Shown: one piece after another, positions 23,934 to 30,639 of the stretch | Numbering within the stretch: position 1 is the stretch's first letter | How the letters are laid out: every line of letters begins with the position of its first letter | NCBI RefSeq assembly: GCF_000721105.1 | Contig: NZ_JOEV01000052.1 | Location: forward strand, 1 to 48,803 | Reading direction: 5' to 3' | DNA: 48,803 bases | From: Streptomyces cellulosae | GTDB taxonomy: Bacteria; Actinomycetota; Actinomycetes; Streptomycetales; Streptomycetaceae | The notes under the pieces: model-generated | Told to the model about the DNA's origin: nothing | The model's input: only the letters and a program-made list of their open reading frames with translations | Databases searched by the model: none | Translations under genes and position numbers: made by a program

Positions 23934-24872
23934 TTAGAAGTACCCCTCGCGCTTGCGGTCTTCCATCGCGGCCTCGGACATCTTGTCGTCGGCACGCGTG
24001 GCGCCGCGCTCGGTCAGCCGGGAGGCGGCGATCTCGGCGATCACGGCTTCCAGGGTGGTCGCGTCGGAGTCGACGGCGCCGGTGCAGGACATGTCGCCGA
24101 CGGTGCGGTAGCGCACCAGCCGCTTCTCGACGCTCTCGCCGTCCTTGGGCCCGCCCCACTCACCCGCGGTCAGCCACATCCCGGCGCGCGCGAACACCTC
24201 GCGCTCGTGGGCGAAGTAGATCTGCGGCAGTTCGATGCCCTCGCGGGCGATGTACTGCCACACGTCCAGCTCGGTCCAGTTGGACAGCGGGAAGACGCGG
24301 ACGTGCTCGCCGGGCGCGTGCCGGCCGTTGTACAGGTTCCACAGCTCGGGCCGCTGACGGCGCGGGTCCCACTGGGAGAACTCGTCCCGCAGCGAGAACA
24401 CCCGCTCCTTGGCGCGGGCCTTCTCCTCGTCCCGGCGCCCGCCGCCGAAGACGGCGTCGAACTTCTCGGCCTGGATCTTCTCGGTCAGCGGCAGGGTCTG
24501 CAGCGGATTGCGAGTGCCGTCCGGACGCTCCTTGAGCACTCCGCGGTCGATGTAGTCCTGCACGGAGGCGACATGCAGCCGCAGCCCGTGCCGGTCGACC
24601 GTGCGGTCCCGGTACTCCAGCACCTCGGGGAAGTTGTGCCCGGTGTCCACGTGCAGCAGCGAGAACGGGACCGCCGCGGGGGCGAACGCCTTCAGCGCCA
24701 GATGCAGCATGACGATGGAGTCCTTGCCGCCGGAGAACAGGATCACCGGCCGCTCGAACTCGCCCGCCACCTCACGGAAGATGTGGACGGCCTCGGACTC
24801 CAGCGCGTCCAGGTGCGAGAGGGCGTACGGCGTCGTCGTGCCCTCCTCGGCTGTGGCTACGGTCGTCGTCAT
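23934..24872 (-). CDS. cysD: Sulfate adenylyltransferase subunit 2
   Basis: A 312-residue catalytic subunit of ATP sulfurylase, of the PAPS-reductase/N-type ATP pyrophosphatase superfamily. The PP-loop is ILFSGGKDSIVMLHL (about 44-58), with the downstream VDTGHNFPEVLEYRD and FGGGRRDEEKARAKERVFS motifs and RVFPLSNWTELDVWQYI, all typical of CysD. ATG 24872 overlaps the cysC stop as ATGA. It works as a heterodimer with cysN, which follows 2 bases after its stop. Confidence 0.94.
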   Translation of the reverse strand: MTTTVATAEEGTTTPYALSHLDALESEAVHIFREVAGEFERPVILFSGGKDSIVMLHLALKAFAPAAVPFSLLHVDTGHNFPEVLEYRDRTVDRHGLRLHVASVQDYIDRGVLKERPDGTRNPLQTLPLTEKIQAEKFDAVFGGGRRDEEKARAKERVFSLRDEFSQWDPRRQRPELWNLYNGRHAPGEHVRVFPLSNWTELDVWQYIAREGIELPQIYFAHEREVFARAGMWLTAGEWGGPKDGESVEKRLVRYRTVGDMSCTGAVDSDATTLEAVIAEIAASRLTERGATRADDKMSEAAMEDRKREGYF

Positions 24873-25405
24873 GCCAGTCCCCTCTCGGTGAGCAGCGCGT
24901 GCAGCGCGGCCGCGGACTCCTGGACGGTCTGGTGCTGCGACTCGATGCGCAGGTCGGGCGTCTCGGGCTCCTCGTACGGGTCGTCGACGCCGGTGAGCCC
25001 GGTCAGTTCGCCCGCCGCCTGCTTGGCGTACAGCCCCTTGACGTCCCGCTCGCTGCACACCTCGACCGGGGTCGCCACATGCACCTCGATGTACGCCGTC
25101 CCGCTCTCCTGGTGGCGCTTGCGCACCGCCTCCCGGCTGTCGGCGTACGGCGCGATCACCGGGACCAGCGTCTTGACGCCGTTGCGGGCGAGCAGTTCGG
25201 CGAGGAAGCCGATGCGCTGCACGTTGGTGTGCCGGTCCTCGCGGCTGAAGCCGAGGCCCGCCGAGATGAACTCGCGGATCTCGTCGCCGTCGAGCACCTC
25301 GACGAGGTGGCCCTCCGCGCGGAGCCGGCCGGCCAGCTCGTACGCGATGGTGGTCTTGCCGGCACTCGGCAGACCCGTGAGCCAGACGGTGGCTCCGGTC
25401 GTCAC
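24869..25405 (-). CDS. cysC: Adenylylsulfate kinase
   Basis: A 178-residue APS kinase, the usual length, that phosphorylates APS to PAPS. The P-loop is LTGLPSAGKTTIAYEL (about 9-24), then DGDEIREFISAGLGFSREDR and VAPYADSREAVRKRH-like motifs (here VIAPYADSREAVRKRH). GTG 25405 is chosen because GGAGAA lies 5 bases ahead and it gives the standard family start; the ATG at 25462, which overlaps the cysH stop as ATGA, would add a low-complexity QTHQPDQSHQ extension. The operon also holds an APS-type reductase (cysH, with a CC and CxxC set), so PAPS may be needed for sulfotransfer rather than reduction. Confidence 0.9.
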   Translation of the reverse strand: MTTGATVWLTGLPSAGKTTIAYELAGRLRAEGHLVEVLDGDEIREFISAGLGFSREDRHTNVQRIGFLAELLARNGVKTLVPVIAPYADSREAVRKRHQESGTAYIEVHVATPVEVCSERDVKGLYAKQAAGELTGLTGVDDPYEEPETPDLRIESQHQTVQESAAALHALLTERGLA

Positions 25406-25458
25406 GTGGTTCTCCTGAATCTGGTGGGACTGGTCAGGCTGGTGCGTTTGGGGGCCGG

Positions 25459-26178
25459 TCATCCGTGCAGCCCGCACTCGGTCTTGGAGCGGCCCGCCCA
25501 GCGGCCGGCCCGCGCGTCCTCGCCCTCCAGCAGACGGCGGGTGCACGGGGCGCAGCCGACGGAGCCGTAGCCGTCCATCAGCAGCGGGTTGGTGAGGACG
25601 CCGTGCTCGGCGACGTACGCGTCCACGTCGTCCTGACTCCAGCGGGCGATCGGGGAGATCTTGACCTTCTGGCGCTTCTCGTCCCAGCCGACGACCGGGG
25701 TGTTCGCCCGGGTCGGGGACTCGTCGCGGCGCAGGCCGGTCGCCCAGGCCAGGTAGTTCTTCAGGCCCTCTTCCAGCGGCTGGACCTTGCGCATCTTGCA
25801 GCACAGGTCGGGGTCGCGGTCGTGCAGCCTGGGCCCGAACTCGGCGTCCTGCTCGGCGACCGTCCGCTTCGGCGTGAGCGTGATGACGTTGACGTCCATC
25901 ACGGCCTCGACCGCGTCGCGGGTGCCGATGGTCTCGGGGAAGTGGTAGCCGGTGTCGAGGAAGACCACGTCGACCTGGCCCGCGCCCTTCCTCGCCCGGG
26001 ACGCCAGATGGGCCACCACCGCGTCCTCCATCGAGGAGGTCACGCAGAAGCGGTCCCCGAAGGTGTCGACCGCCCACTGGAGGATCTCCAGCGCGGTGGC
26101 GTCCTCCAGATCGCGGCCCGCCTGCTCGGCGAGCGCCTTCAGCTCCTCGGCGGTGCGCTCTTGCTGAACCGTGGTCAT
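25459..26178 (-). CDS. cysH: Phosphoadenylyl/adenylyl-sulfate reductase
   Basis: A 239-residue reductase that releases sulfite from APS or PAPS. It has the SSMEDAVV loop, FLDTGYHFPETIG, and the TPVVGWDEKRQK region. Two cysteine pairs, DLCCKMRKVQPL and GCAPCTRRLLEGE, are the ligands of a [4Fe-4S] cluster, which marks the assimilatory APS-reductase type (enteric PAPS reductase lacks them). The C-terminal KTECGLHG carries the catalytic cysteine. ATG 26178 overlaps the stop of the small zinc-ribbon gene as ATGA. It feeds the sulfite reductase encoded upstream. Confidence 0.93.
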   Translation of the reverse strand: MTTVQQERTAEELKALAEQAGRDLEDATALEILQWAVDTFGDRFCVTSSMEDAVVAHLASRARKGAGQVDVVFLDTGYHFPETIGTRDAVEAVMDVNVITLTPKRTVAEQDAEFGPRLHDRDPDLCCKMRKVQPLEEGLKNYLAWATGLRRDESPTRANTPVVGWDEKRQKVKISPIARWSQDDVDAYVAEHGVLTNPLLMDGYGSVGCAPCTRRLLEGEDARAGRWAGRSKTECGLHG

Positions 26179-26363
26179 ATCCGGTCCCCTCCGTTGTCGG
26201 CTCGCTGAACACCCCGGGCCAGCAGCCCGAGGAACTTCAGCTGGAATGCGCGGTTGCATGCCGCGCATTCCCACGCACCGTGACCGCCGTCCGACGCTTC
26301 GCTCGGACGCAGGTCCTCGTCGCCGCAGTAGGGGCAGTAGAAAGGGGCGGCCCGCTCGCTCAC
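26175..26363 (-). CDS. Small zinc-ribbon protein in the sulfur operon
   Basis: A 62-residue protein with FYCPYCGDEDLRPS (CxxC) and WECAACNRAFQLKFLG (CxxC), a classic zinc ribbon, and no membrane segment. GTG 26363 overlaps the sulfite reductase stop and its own stop overlaps the cysH ATG, so it is translationally coupled on both sides. Small ribbon proteins at this place are, as I recall, usual in Streptomyces sulfur operons. Its function is unknown; an electron carrier, chaperone or regulator tied to the sulfite/APS reductase pair is possible. Confidence 0.85.
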   Translation of the reverse strand: MSERAAPFYCPYCGDEDLRPSEASDGGHGAWECAACNRAFQLKFLGLLARGVQRADNGGDRI

Positions 26364-28057
26364 GACAGGGCCTCCTCGTCGGCGCGCGCGGCCCAGGCGG
26401 CGAACCGCTCGCCGTCCTCACGCTCGGCCTGGAACCGCTTGAGTACTCGCTCGACGTAGTCGGGCAGCTCGTCGGCGGTCACCTTCAGGCCGCGCACCTT
26501 GCGGCCGAACCCGGCCTCCAGGCCGAGCGCGCCGCCGAGGTGCACCTGGTAGCCCTCGACCTGCTCGCCCTGGTCGTTGAGGACGAGCTGGCCCTTGAGA
26601 CCGATGTCCGCCACCTGGATACGCGCGCAGGCGTTCGGGCAGCCGTTGATGTTGATGGTGATCGGCTCGTCGAACTCCGGGATCCGGCGCTCGAGTTCGT
26701 CGATCAGCGAGGAGCCGCGCTGCTTGGTCTCGACGATGGCGAGCTTGCAGTACTCGATGCCGGTGCAGGCCATGGTGCCGCGCCGGAACGGGGACGGCTT
26801 CGCGGTCAGGTCCAGCGACTCCAGGGCCTCGACCAGCGACTCGACCTGCGCCTCCTCGACATCGAGGACGATCATCTTCTGCTCGACGGTGGTCCGGACG
26901 CGGCCCGAGCCGTGCGCCTCGGCGAGCTCGGCGATCTTCGTCAGGGTCGCGCCGTCCACACGGCCGACCCGCGGGGCGAACCCGACGTAGAACCGGCCGT
27001 CCTTCTGCCGGTGCACGCCGACGTGGTCGCGCCAGCGCTCCACCGGCTGCGCGGGGGCGGGGCCGTCGGTCAGCTCGCGCTTGAGGTACTCGTCCTGCAG
27101 CACCTGGCGGAACTTCTCCGGGCCCCAGTCGGCCACCAGGAACTTCAGACGGGCGCGGGTACGCAGGCGCCGGTAGCCGTAGTCGCGGAAGATGCCGATC
27201 ACGCCCGCCCAGACGTCCGGCACCTCCTCCAGCGGGACCCAGGCGCCCAGCCGCACGCCGATCTTCGGGTTGGTCGACAGCCCGCCGCCGACCCACAGGT
27301 CGAAGCCGGGGCCGTGCTCGGGGTGCTCGACACCGACGAACGCCACGTCGTTGATCTCGTGGGCGACGTCCAGGAGCGGGGATCCCGAGACCGCCGTCTT
27401 GAACTTGCGGGGAAGGTTGGAGAATTCCTTGCTGCCGATGAACCGGCGGTGGATCTCCTCGACGGCCGACGAGCCGTCGATGATCTCGTCCTCGGCGATA
27501 CCGGCGACCGGGGAGCCGATGATGACACGCGGGGTGTCACCGCAGGCCTCGGTGGTGGACAGGCCGACCGTCTCCAGGCGGTTCCAGATCTCCGGCACGT
27601 CCTCGATGCGGATCCAGTGCAGCTGGATGTTCTGCCGGTCGGTGATGTCCGCGCTGCCGCGCGCGAACTCCTGCGAGATCTCGCCGATGACCTTCAGCTG
27701 CCGCGTGGTCAGCCGGCCCCCGTCGATGCGGACGCGCAGCATGAAGTACTTGTCGTCCAGCTCCTCCGGCTCCAGGATCGCCGTCTTGCCGCCGTCGATC
27801 CCGGGCTTGCGCTGGGTGTACAGGCCCCACCAGCGCATCCGGCCGCGCAGGTCGTTGGGGTCGATCGAGTCGAAGCCGCGCTTCGAGTAGATCGTCTCAA
27901 TGCGTGTCCGCACATTGAGACCGTCGTCGTCCTTCTTGAACTGCTCGTTGCCGTTGAGCGGGGTGAAGTGCCCCGCGGCCCACTGACCCTCACCGCGGTG
28001 ACGGCTCACCTTGCGGCGGGGAGTCGCGGCGGCAGGGTTCTGCGGGGTGGCGGCCAT
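26360..28057 (-). CDS. sir: Assimilatory sulfite reductase (siroheme, ferredoxin type)
   Basis: A 565-residue siroheme and [4Fe-4S] enzyme of the nitrite/sulfite reductase family that reduces sulfite to sulfide with six electrons. It has two ferredoxin-like halves. The cluster ligands appear as GTMACTGIEYCKLA (Cys-x5-Cys) and NINGCPNACAR (Cys-x3-Cys). The substrate-binding basic residues lie in ITDRQNIQLHW and in the C-terminal half. A sulfite rather than nitrite substrate is inferred from the cysH/C/D/N context. The start at 28057 (MAATPQNPAAATPRRK) is preferred over 28135 because AAGGACG precedes it and family members start similarly. It follows a leader peptide and probable attenuator. Confidence 0.93.
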   Translation of the reverse strand: MAATPQNPAAATPRRKVSRHRGEGQWAAGHFTPLNGNEQFKKDDDGLNVRTRIETIYSKRGFDSIDPNDLRGRMRWWGLYTQRKPGIDGGKTAILEPEELDDKYFMLRVRIDGGRLTTRQLKVIGEISQEFARGSADITDRQNIQLHWIRIEDVPEIWNRLETVGLSTTEACGDTPRVIIGSPVAGIAEDEIIDGSSAVEEIHRRFIGSKEFSNLPRKFKTAVSGSPLLDVAHEINDVAFVGVEHPEHGPGFDLWVGGGLSTNPKIGVRLGAWVPLEEVPDVWAGVIGIFRDYGYRRLRTRARLKFLVADWGPEKFRQVLQDEYLKRELTDGPAPAQPVERWRDHVGVHRQKDGRFYVGFAPRVGRVDGATLTKIAELAEAHGSGRVRTTVEQKMIVLDVEEAQVESLVEALESLDLTAKPSPFRRGTMACTGIEYCKLAIVETKQRGSSLIDELERRIPEFDEPITININGCPNACARIQVADIGLKGQLVLNDQGEQVEGYQVHLGGALGLEAGFGRKVRGLKVTADELPDYVERVLKRFQAEREDGERFAAWAARADEEALS

Positions 28058-28111
28058 GGTTGATACGTCCTTCGGGACAGGCGGGACAGCGGCTCTGACC
28101 TGCGCATACGG

Positions 28112-28130
28112 GCGCATGGGTGATATGCGC
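28112..28130 (-). promoter_or_regulatory. Candidate leader hairpin between leader peptide and sulfite reductase
   Basis: GCGCAT (28112-28117) and ATGCGC (28125-28130) form a 6-bp stem in the transcript between the leader peptide stop and the sir start. A second copy of a GCGCAT-like sequence at about 28101-28107 could compete for pairing. This suits an attenuation or ribosome-stalling switch; no run of Us is present. Confidence 0.3.
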
Positions 28131-28184
28131 GTCATTGCGCGGGATGAGACTCAAAGGAGGATGTGTCGGGCGGGGCGGGGACTG

Positions 28185-28268
28185 TCAGCTCGCCGGACAG
28201 ATGGCGCTGGACATGCGGCCGAGGTCGACGTGCCGCCGACTCACCAAGGCAATTCCAGTTCCAGACAT
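28185..28268 (-). CDS. Cysteine-containing leader peptide of the sulfur operon
   Basis: This 27-codon frame, too short for standard calling, reads MSGTGIALVSRRHVDLGR and then MSSAICPAS before a TGA. The RRHVDLGRMSSAIC pattern is that of the short Streptomyces peptides annotated as putative leader peptides ahead of sulfur metabolism genes. The cysteine codon near the end would make ribosomes pause when charged cysteinyl-tRNA is scarce, and the 127 bases before the sir start could respond by refolding. No Shine-Dalgarno sequence is obvious before its ATG. The peptide itself probably has no function. Confidence 0.8.
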   Translation of the reverse strand: MSGTGIALVSRRHVDLGRMSSAICPAS

Positions 28269-28290
28269 GACGGAAGCGTGTCATGGCGAT

Positions 28291-28325
28291 CTGGACACAG
28301 TCCAGCTTTGTCCGCCATGCGGACA
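28291..28325 (-). promoter_or_regulatory. Two tandem inverted repeats upstream of the sulfur operon
   Basis: CTGGAC-ACA-GTCCAG (28291-28305) is followed 3 bases on by TGTCCGC-CAT-GCGGACA (28309-28325). Both are perfect, both have a 3-base centre, and both have GGAC/GTCC arms. They lie 23-57 bases upstream of the leader peptide start, where a promoter should be, and are good candidates for operators of a sulfur-responsive regulator. Confidence 0.55.
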
Positions 28326-28415
28326 TGTTCGTCCCGAATGGCGGGATGGGCGTGGTGTCCGTCACACGGCCGGGGCCCGACCGTGTCCGCGCAGGTCGGA
28401 GCAGGTCGGAGCAGG

Positions 28416-28988
28416 TCAGTGCGCGTGAGCGCCGGGCCACGGGCCCGGGGCCGCCACCTGGGGATTCTCCTCGACCTGGGTGTCGAAGAGCTTGAAGCCC
28501 CGGCGCAGATAGTTGTCCATCGCGTGCTCCCCGTCCAGGCTGCATGTATGCAGCCAGACCCGCTTGGTCGGCGGCAGCCCGGGCTGCCGGTCCGCGAGAT
28601 CCCAGGCGCGGGCGGCGCCGTACGAGAGCAGGTGCCCGCCGATCCGCCGCCCCCGGAAGGCCGGGAGCAGTCCGAAGTAGACGATCTCCACGACGCCGTC
28701 GTCCTGGGCCTCCAGCTCCACGTACCCTGCGGGCGTCCCCCGGTCGTACGCCACCCACGTCTCCACGCCCGGCCGGTCCAGGTGCTCCTGCCACCGCGCG
28801 TACGTCCAGCCCAGCCGGTCGATCCAGCGGAGGTCCCCGCCGACCGAGGCGTACAGGAAGCGGCTGAGCTCGGGGGAGGGGACCTCGGCGCGCACGATCC
28901 GCACGTCCCCCTCCGGCGCGGCGGCCGGCAGGAGGTCGGTCGGGGCGGTCTGCTCCAGGGACCAGGTGGTCACGGGGATGTTGGTCAT
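28416..28988 (-). CDS. GNAT-family N-acetyltransferase
   Basis: A 190-residue cytosolic acetyltransferase. The CoA-binding motif A is IVYFGLLPAFRGRRIGGHLL (about 115-134). The upstream strand (AGYVELEAQDDGVVEIVYFG) and the C-terminal motif (NYLRRGFKLFD) are typical. The substrate is unknown. The start at 28988 (MTNIPVTTWSLEQ) is chosen because the longer frame to 29204 runs through an 18-bp tandem repeat and is implausible. No strong ribosome binding site is visible. It stands between the sulfur operon's control region and a secreted-protein gene, with no operon evidence. Confidence 0.88.
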   Translation of the reverse strand: MTNIPVTTWSLEQTAPTDLLPAAAPEGDVRIVRAEVPSPELSRFLYASVGGDLRWIDRLGWTYARWQEHLDRPGVETWVAYDRGTPAGYVELEAQDDGVVEIVYFGLLPAFRGRRIGGHLLSYGAARAWDLADRQPGLPPTKRVWLHTCSLDGEHAMDNYLRRGFKLFDTQVEENPQVAAPGPWPGAHAH

Positions 28989-29042
28989 GGCGGCCAGGGA
29001 ATCACGAGGCCGAGCGGTCTGTCGATCGGCCCGGGGCGCCAT

Positions 29043-29114
29043 GGAGGCCCCGGGCGGCTTGGAGGCCCCGGGCGGCTTGGAGGCCCCGGGCGGCTTGGAG
29101 GCCCCGGGCGCCTT
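29043..29114. repeat. 18-bp tandem repeat, four copies
   Basis: GGAGGCCCCGGGCGGCTT occurs in units at 29043, 29061, 29079 and 29097, the last with a two-base change. It lies in the 149-base gap between the GNAT start and the stop of the secreted-protein gene. The GGCCCCGGG core is near-palindromic and can fold on either strand, so it may act as a transcription boundary. Confidence 0.85.
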
Positions 29115-29137
29115 CGAAAGCCAGGGCGGCCGTCCCG

Positions 29138-30430
29138 CTACCCGAGCGCCCTGTCGAGGGACGCCAGCGGCAGCGCGAAGAGCATCCGCTCCGACTGGGT
29201 CCACACCTCACCGCTCTCCTCCCAGTAGGAGAGGGACGCCGTGTCCGGACTCCAGCAGTTGCGCCGGTCCTCGGCCCCGCACCGGGTCGCCCGGGCACCG
29301 TCCACGGTCTGCCGCCACAGCGTGCCGTGCCCGTCGCCCGAGCCGGTGCGGGTCACGTACCAGTCGGAGTGGTGCGACAGCACGCCCCCGATGTCGGCCC
29401 CGTCGGTCTCGAACGCCTCGGTCGGGTCGACGTAGCCGCCGGCGTCGGTGGCGAGCAGGCCGGAGCGGGGTGACGGTGTCGGGGCCGAGGCGAAGGAGTA
29501 CCGCCACAGACGGGCGGGCCGGTGGTCGCCGGTGGTGGGCCGCGCGCTCGCGACCAGACTGTCGGGTGTCGTCGTGCGGTCCAGGGAGATGCTCGCGGGG
29601 ACGGCGCCGTCCGCGCCGGTCACCTGGTAGGAGCCGACGGCCGGCAGCACGTACCGGTAGCCGTGCGCCGACCAGCCGCCGCGTACCCGGCCGACCGCGG
29701 AAGCCGCCACGGTGGCGCGCTGGACGCGGTTCATGTCGTACACGTACAGCGCGTCGCGCCCGTTGTCGTCGGCGGTGACCAGCAGCTTGTCCTCGTACCA
29801 GACCATGCCCGACAGCCGGGAGGCCAGCGCCCGGTAGTCGCGGCCGCCGTCGACCGGCACGACCAGGAGCACCCAGGTGTAGCTGAGCCGGCCCAGGTCG
29901 TCGGCGTCGACGAAGGCGACCTTGGCGAGCGGGCGGCCGGAGGCGTCGCTGTCCTGGGTCCAGCCGGAGAGGATCACGCGGTTGCTGCCCCAGACACCGT
30001 CGTCGTCGGCGTCCCCGGAAGTGGTGACGGCGCCGGGCCGCCACGAGCGGGCGTCGGCGGCGTTCCAGCAGTAGGCGCGGGTGGCGGCGGGCTCGACGGG
30101 CAGTGCGCCGCGTTCCTCGGCCGCGCAGGAGGAGGCGGTGCGCAGGGTGTGGTCGGCGCCGTTGAGCACGGTGCCGACGCCGATCGGCCGGCCCATCCCC
30201 GCGGCGAGCCGGTCGAGGCTGCGCTGCGGTACCTGGGTCTCCCGCAGTCGCAGTGCGGCGGTGTCGGAGGCCGTGGAGAGCGGCTTGAGGGCCCCGGGGC
30301 TGCCGTCGACCGTGGCCTGCGAGGCGCTGATCATGGTGGCCGCGCCGGTCAGGGCGAGAGCGGTCGCGGCCAGAAAGGCGCGTAGCGCCCTGCCTCGCTT
30401 GCGCCGACGGTGTCTGCCGCGTTGTTTCAT
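29138..30430 (-). CDS. Secreted protein of unknown function with beta-propeller-like pattern
   Basis: This 430-residue protein has a signal peptide: a very basic start (MKQRGRHRRRKRGRALR), a hydrophobic core (AFLAATALALTGAATM) and an Ala-x-Ala-like cleavage area near residue 35. The mature part repeats SxxW/xLxVxxDDxGxDALYVYD-like blades (for example DLGRLSYTWVLLVVPVD, YEDKLLVTADDNGRDALYVY, GWSAHGYRYVLPAVGSYQ), which suggests a beta-propeller. Four cysteines (CAAEE, CWNAAD, CGAED, CWSPD) could form two disulfides. I recognise no enzyme motif. GAGGAAGC lies just before ATG 30430. Hairpins upstream separate it from the GAF-regulator gene. Confidence 0.8.
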   Translation of the reverse strand: MKQRGRHRRRKRGRALRAFLAATALALTGAATMISASQATVDGSPGALKPLSTASDTAALRLRETQVPQRSLDRLAAGMGRPIGVGTVLNGADHTLRTASSCAAEERGALPVEPAATRAYCWNAADARSWRPGAVTTSGDADDDGVWGSNRVILSGWTQDSDASGRPLAKVAFVDADDLGRLSYTWVLLVVPVDGGRDYRALASRLSGMVWYEDKLLVTADDNGRDALYVYDMNRVQRATVAASAVGRVRGGWSAHGYRYVLPAVGSYQVTGADGAVPASISLDRTTTPDSLVASARPTTGDHRPARLWRYSFASAPTPSPRSGLLATDAGGYVDPTEAFETDGADIGGVLSHHSDWYVTRTGSGDGHGTLWRQTVDGARATRCGAEDRRNCWSPDTASLSYWEESGEVWTQSERMLFALPLASLDRALG

Positions 30431-30498
30431 GCTTCCTCCCCAGGCGAGCCAACTGCGCCTCATGATCAGTACGTTGACCGAGGAACAGGTGGGGTGGC

Positions 30499-30585
30499 CC
30501 GTAGAGGGATGCTACGGCAGTCGGACACCCCGGGGGACGAAGACCCTGCAATTATGCGAAAGATGCACCCCCGGGGTGTTCGCAT
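30499..30585. other. Two hairpins between the GAF-regulator gene and the secreted-protein gene
   Basis: CCGTAG-AGGGATG-CTACGG (30499-30517) is a small stem. Downstream, TGCGAA (30556-30561) pairs with TTCGCA (30580-30585) around an inner CACCCC/GGGGTG stem, giving a bulged hairpin. The second probably ends transcription of the GAF-regulator gene; the first lies in the promoter region of the secreted-protein gene. Confidence 0.4.
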
Positions 30586-30639
30586 TGTCTGATGGTTCAC
30601 ATCGCCCGGCGACTCGGGCCCTGCCGCCCGCCCGACGAC

